Part shown: positions 39,296 through 39,826 of the stretch, one piece after another
Position numbering within the stretch: position 1 is the stretch's first letter
Layout: each line of letters starts with the position of its first letter
Assembly (NCBI GenBank): GCA_007693765.1
Contig: RECZ01000090.1
Span: 1 to 39,826, forward strand
Direction of reading: 5' to 3'
Length of the DNA stretch: 39,826 nt
DNA from: Phycisphaerales bacterium
Lineage (GTDB): Bacteria > Planctomycetota > Phycisphaerae > Phycisphaerales > UBA1924
Made by a program: the position numbers and the translations under genes
Notes under the pieces: model-generated
The model's input: the letters and a program-made list of their open reading frames with translations, nothing else
Database searches by the model: none
Told to the model about the DNA's origin: nothing

Positions 39296-39520
39296 ATGGG
39301 CGCAATCGCAAGAAAATCATCACTCAAGTCGAAGCGAACGGTTTCCGACCAGCCACAGCAAACCGCGACGCAGCCGGAGATCCGCACGCGGGCATACCAG
39401 ATCTATCTCGAGCGCAAGGAGGCCCCAGGAGACGCCATGTCCGATTGGCTCCGTGCCGAGCACGAACTCCACAGCGGAGCCGAGCAGACGGACGCGGCCA
39501 CAGGCCGGCGACAACGCTGA
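39296..39520 (+). CDS. DUF2934 protein
   Basis: 74 aa from the ATG at 39296, chosen over an ATG at 39257 because CCGGAGG lies 5 nt upstream. After a Lys/Ser/Thr-rich leader, residues 32-61 carry the DUF2934 pattern: I-R-T-R-A-Y-Q-I-Y-L-E-R, a short turn, then M-S-D-W-L-R-A-E-H-E-L. Function is unknown. It is the second DUF2934-type gene within 1.3 kb. The 253 nt that follow contain no supported gene, only a small GC hairpin (7-bp arms near 39522-39545) and the terminator of the opposing tRNA. Confidence 0.8.
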   Translation: MGAIARKSSLKSKRTVSDQPQQTATQPEIRTRAYQIYLERKEAPGDAMSDWLRAEHELHSGAEQTDAATGRRQR

Positions 39521-39712
39521 AAGCCGCCCCGACAAGCCGGCGGCTCGAGTGGCCACCAACCAGCCGTCCGCCACGAATCCCTCCGTCACACGACGCCTGT
39601 CCACGGTCGAGGTCACGATCAAAATATTGCGATGGAATGACGCATCCAACCGCGCTGGCCCCAACGCCGCGACCAAGCGTCGCCGCAACGCTCCAGAGAA
39701 TGCGCAACCCCC

Positions 39713-39750
39713 AAAAAACGTATCCCCCGCGGCGGACCGCGGGGGATACG
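39713..39750 (-). terminator. Rho-independent terminator downstream of tRNA-Glu
   Basis: On the minus strand a 14-bp perfect stem (39750-39737 with 39732-39719, 4-nt loop) is followed by T6 (39718-39713). It lies 24 nt after the tRNA 3' end. A second small hairpin CTCGTTT-G-AAACGAG (39756-39770) sits between the two. Confidence 0.92.
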
Positions 39751-39773
39751 TACGTCTCGTTTGAAACGAGCAA

Positions 39774-39826
39774 TGACCCCACGGGGATTCGAACCCCGGT
39801 TTCCAGGATGAGAACCTGGCGTCCTG
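39774..39826 (-). tRNA. tRNA-Glu (anticodon CTC), 5' part cut by the window edge
   Basis: The minus strand shows the end of the D-arm (C-A-G-G-A-C-G-C), a 5-bp anticodon stem CCAGG/CCTGG with loop TTCTCAT (anticodon CTC at 39812-39810, reading GAG), a 4-nt variable loop, and a T-arm CGGGG-TTCGAAT-CCCCG. The 3' acceptor strand is TGGGGTC plus discriminator A. CCA is not encoded. The D-arm remnant GGACGCC is typical of glutamate tRNAs. The 5' acceptor strand lies outside the window. Confidence 0.93.

Noticed and set aside
39453-39764. 103-codon plus-strand frame after the last DUF2934 gene
   Set aside because: Overlaps the DUF2934 gene, runs through the tRNA terminator hairpin, and shows no recognisable protein pattern.
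1-39826. CRISPR array, insertion sequence, prophage or integron
   Set aside because: No regularly spaced direct repeats, transposase, integrase or phage structural genes were seen in any frame.

Overview
The window is a GC-rich (roughly two-thirds G+C by eye) bacterial chromosome segment, most likely from a planctomycete of the Phycisphaerae/Phycisphaerales type. The main grounds are secreted proteins carrying paired dockerin-like EF-hand tails (for example GDLNADGVVDFQDL followed by a terminal GTTC motif), a Ser/Thr kinase with a polytopic C-terminal half, GspE/PilT-family ATPases next to a CvpA-like protein, and DUF2934 proteins. The taxonomic call is inference; no 16S or other phylogenetic marker was compared. 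No insertion sequence, prophage, integrase or CRISPR array is visible.

Layout. 1-3.1 kb (+): translation and replication genes rplY, pth, rpsF, ssb and rplI (rpsR is absent), closed by a strong bidirectional hairpin terminator. 3.2-9.4 kb (-): read right to left, clpS, a stand-alone MshEN/GspE N-terminal domain protein, a PilT/PilU ATPase, a membrane-anchored GspE/PilB-like ATPase with damaged catalytic motifs, and a large CvpA-like membrane protein. 9.6-12.3 kb (+): a PknB-like kinase joined to an approximately eight-helix membrane region. 12.4-18.7 kb (-): two paralogous surface proteins of a family I do not recognise, one with a dockerin-like pair and one a lipoprotein; the lipoprotein overlaps a metal P1B-type ATPase gene. 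18.9-22.0 kb (+): gpsA, a PhnP-like metallo-beta-lactamase-fold hydrolase and an isolated atpG. 22.0-23.5 kb (-): a secreted FG-GAP/dockerin protein. 23.7-27.5 kb (+): cystathionine beta-synthase, a cystathionine gamma-synthase/lyase and a ThiD2-ThiE fusion. 27.5-30.1 kb (-): an HDOD-GGDEF protein and RecO. 30.1-33.2 kb (+): a ParA ATPase, a VanZ-like protein and the lipid II flippase MurJ, with overlapping reading frames. 33.2-37.9 kb (-): a signalling block with a REC-GGDEF protein, an Hpt protein, a LuxR-type response regulator and a PAS-GAF histidine kinase whose PAS domain resembles the FixL haem domain. 38.0-39.8 kb (+): four small genes (DUF2934-like, degenerate HMA-like, CBS pair, DUF2934). 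A tRNA-Glu gene on the minus strand runs off the right edge and is followed by its terminator.

How the parts fit. The 3.2-8.7 kb block looks like an envelope motor or secretion module in which the regulatory N-domain, the working ATPase and a probably inactive ATPase are separate proteins. The 23.7-26.4 kb pair gives a transsulfuration route. The 33-38 kb block has the parts of a phosphorelay and c-di-GMP circuit. Two patterns recur. Several genes have a TAnnnT hexamer 6-10 nt before the start codon and no Shine-Dalgarno sequence, which suggests leaderless or near-leaderless transcripts. Two convergent gene pairs end back-to-back in the same six bases, TGATCA, with no intergenic DNA.
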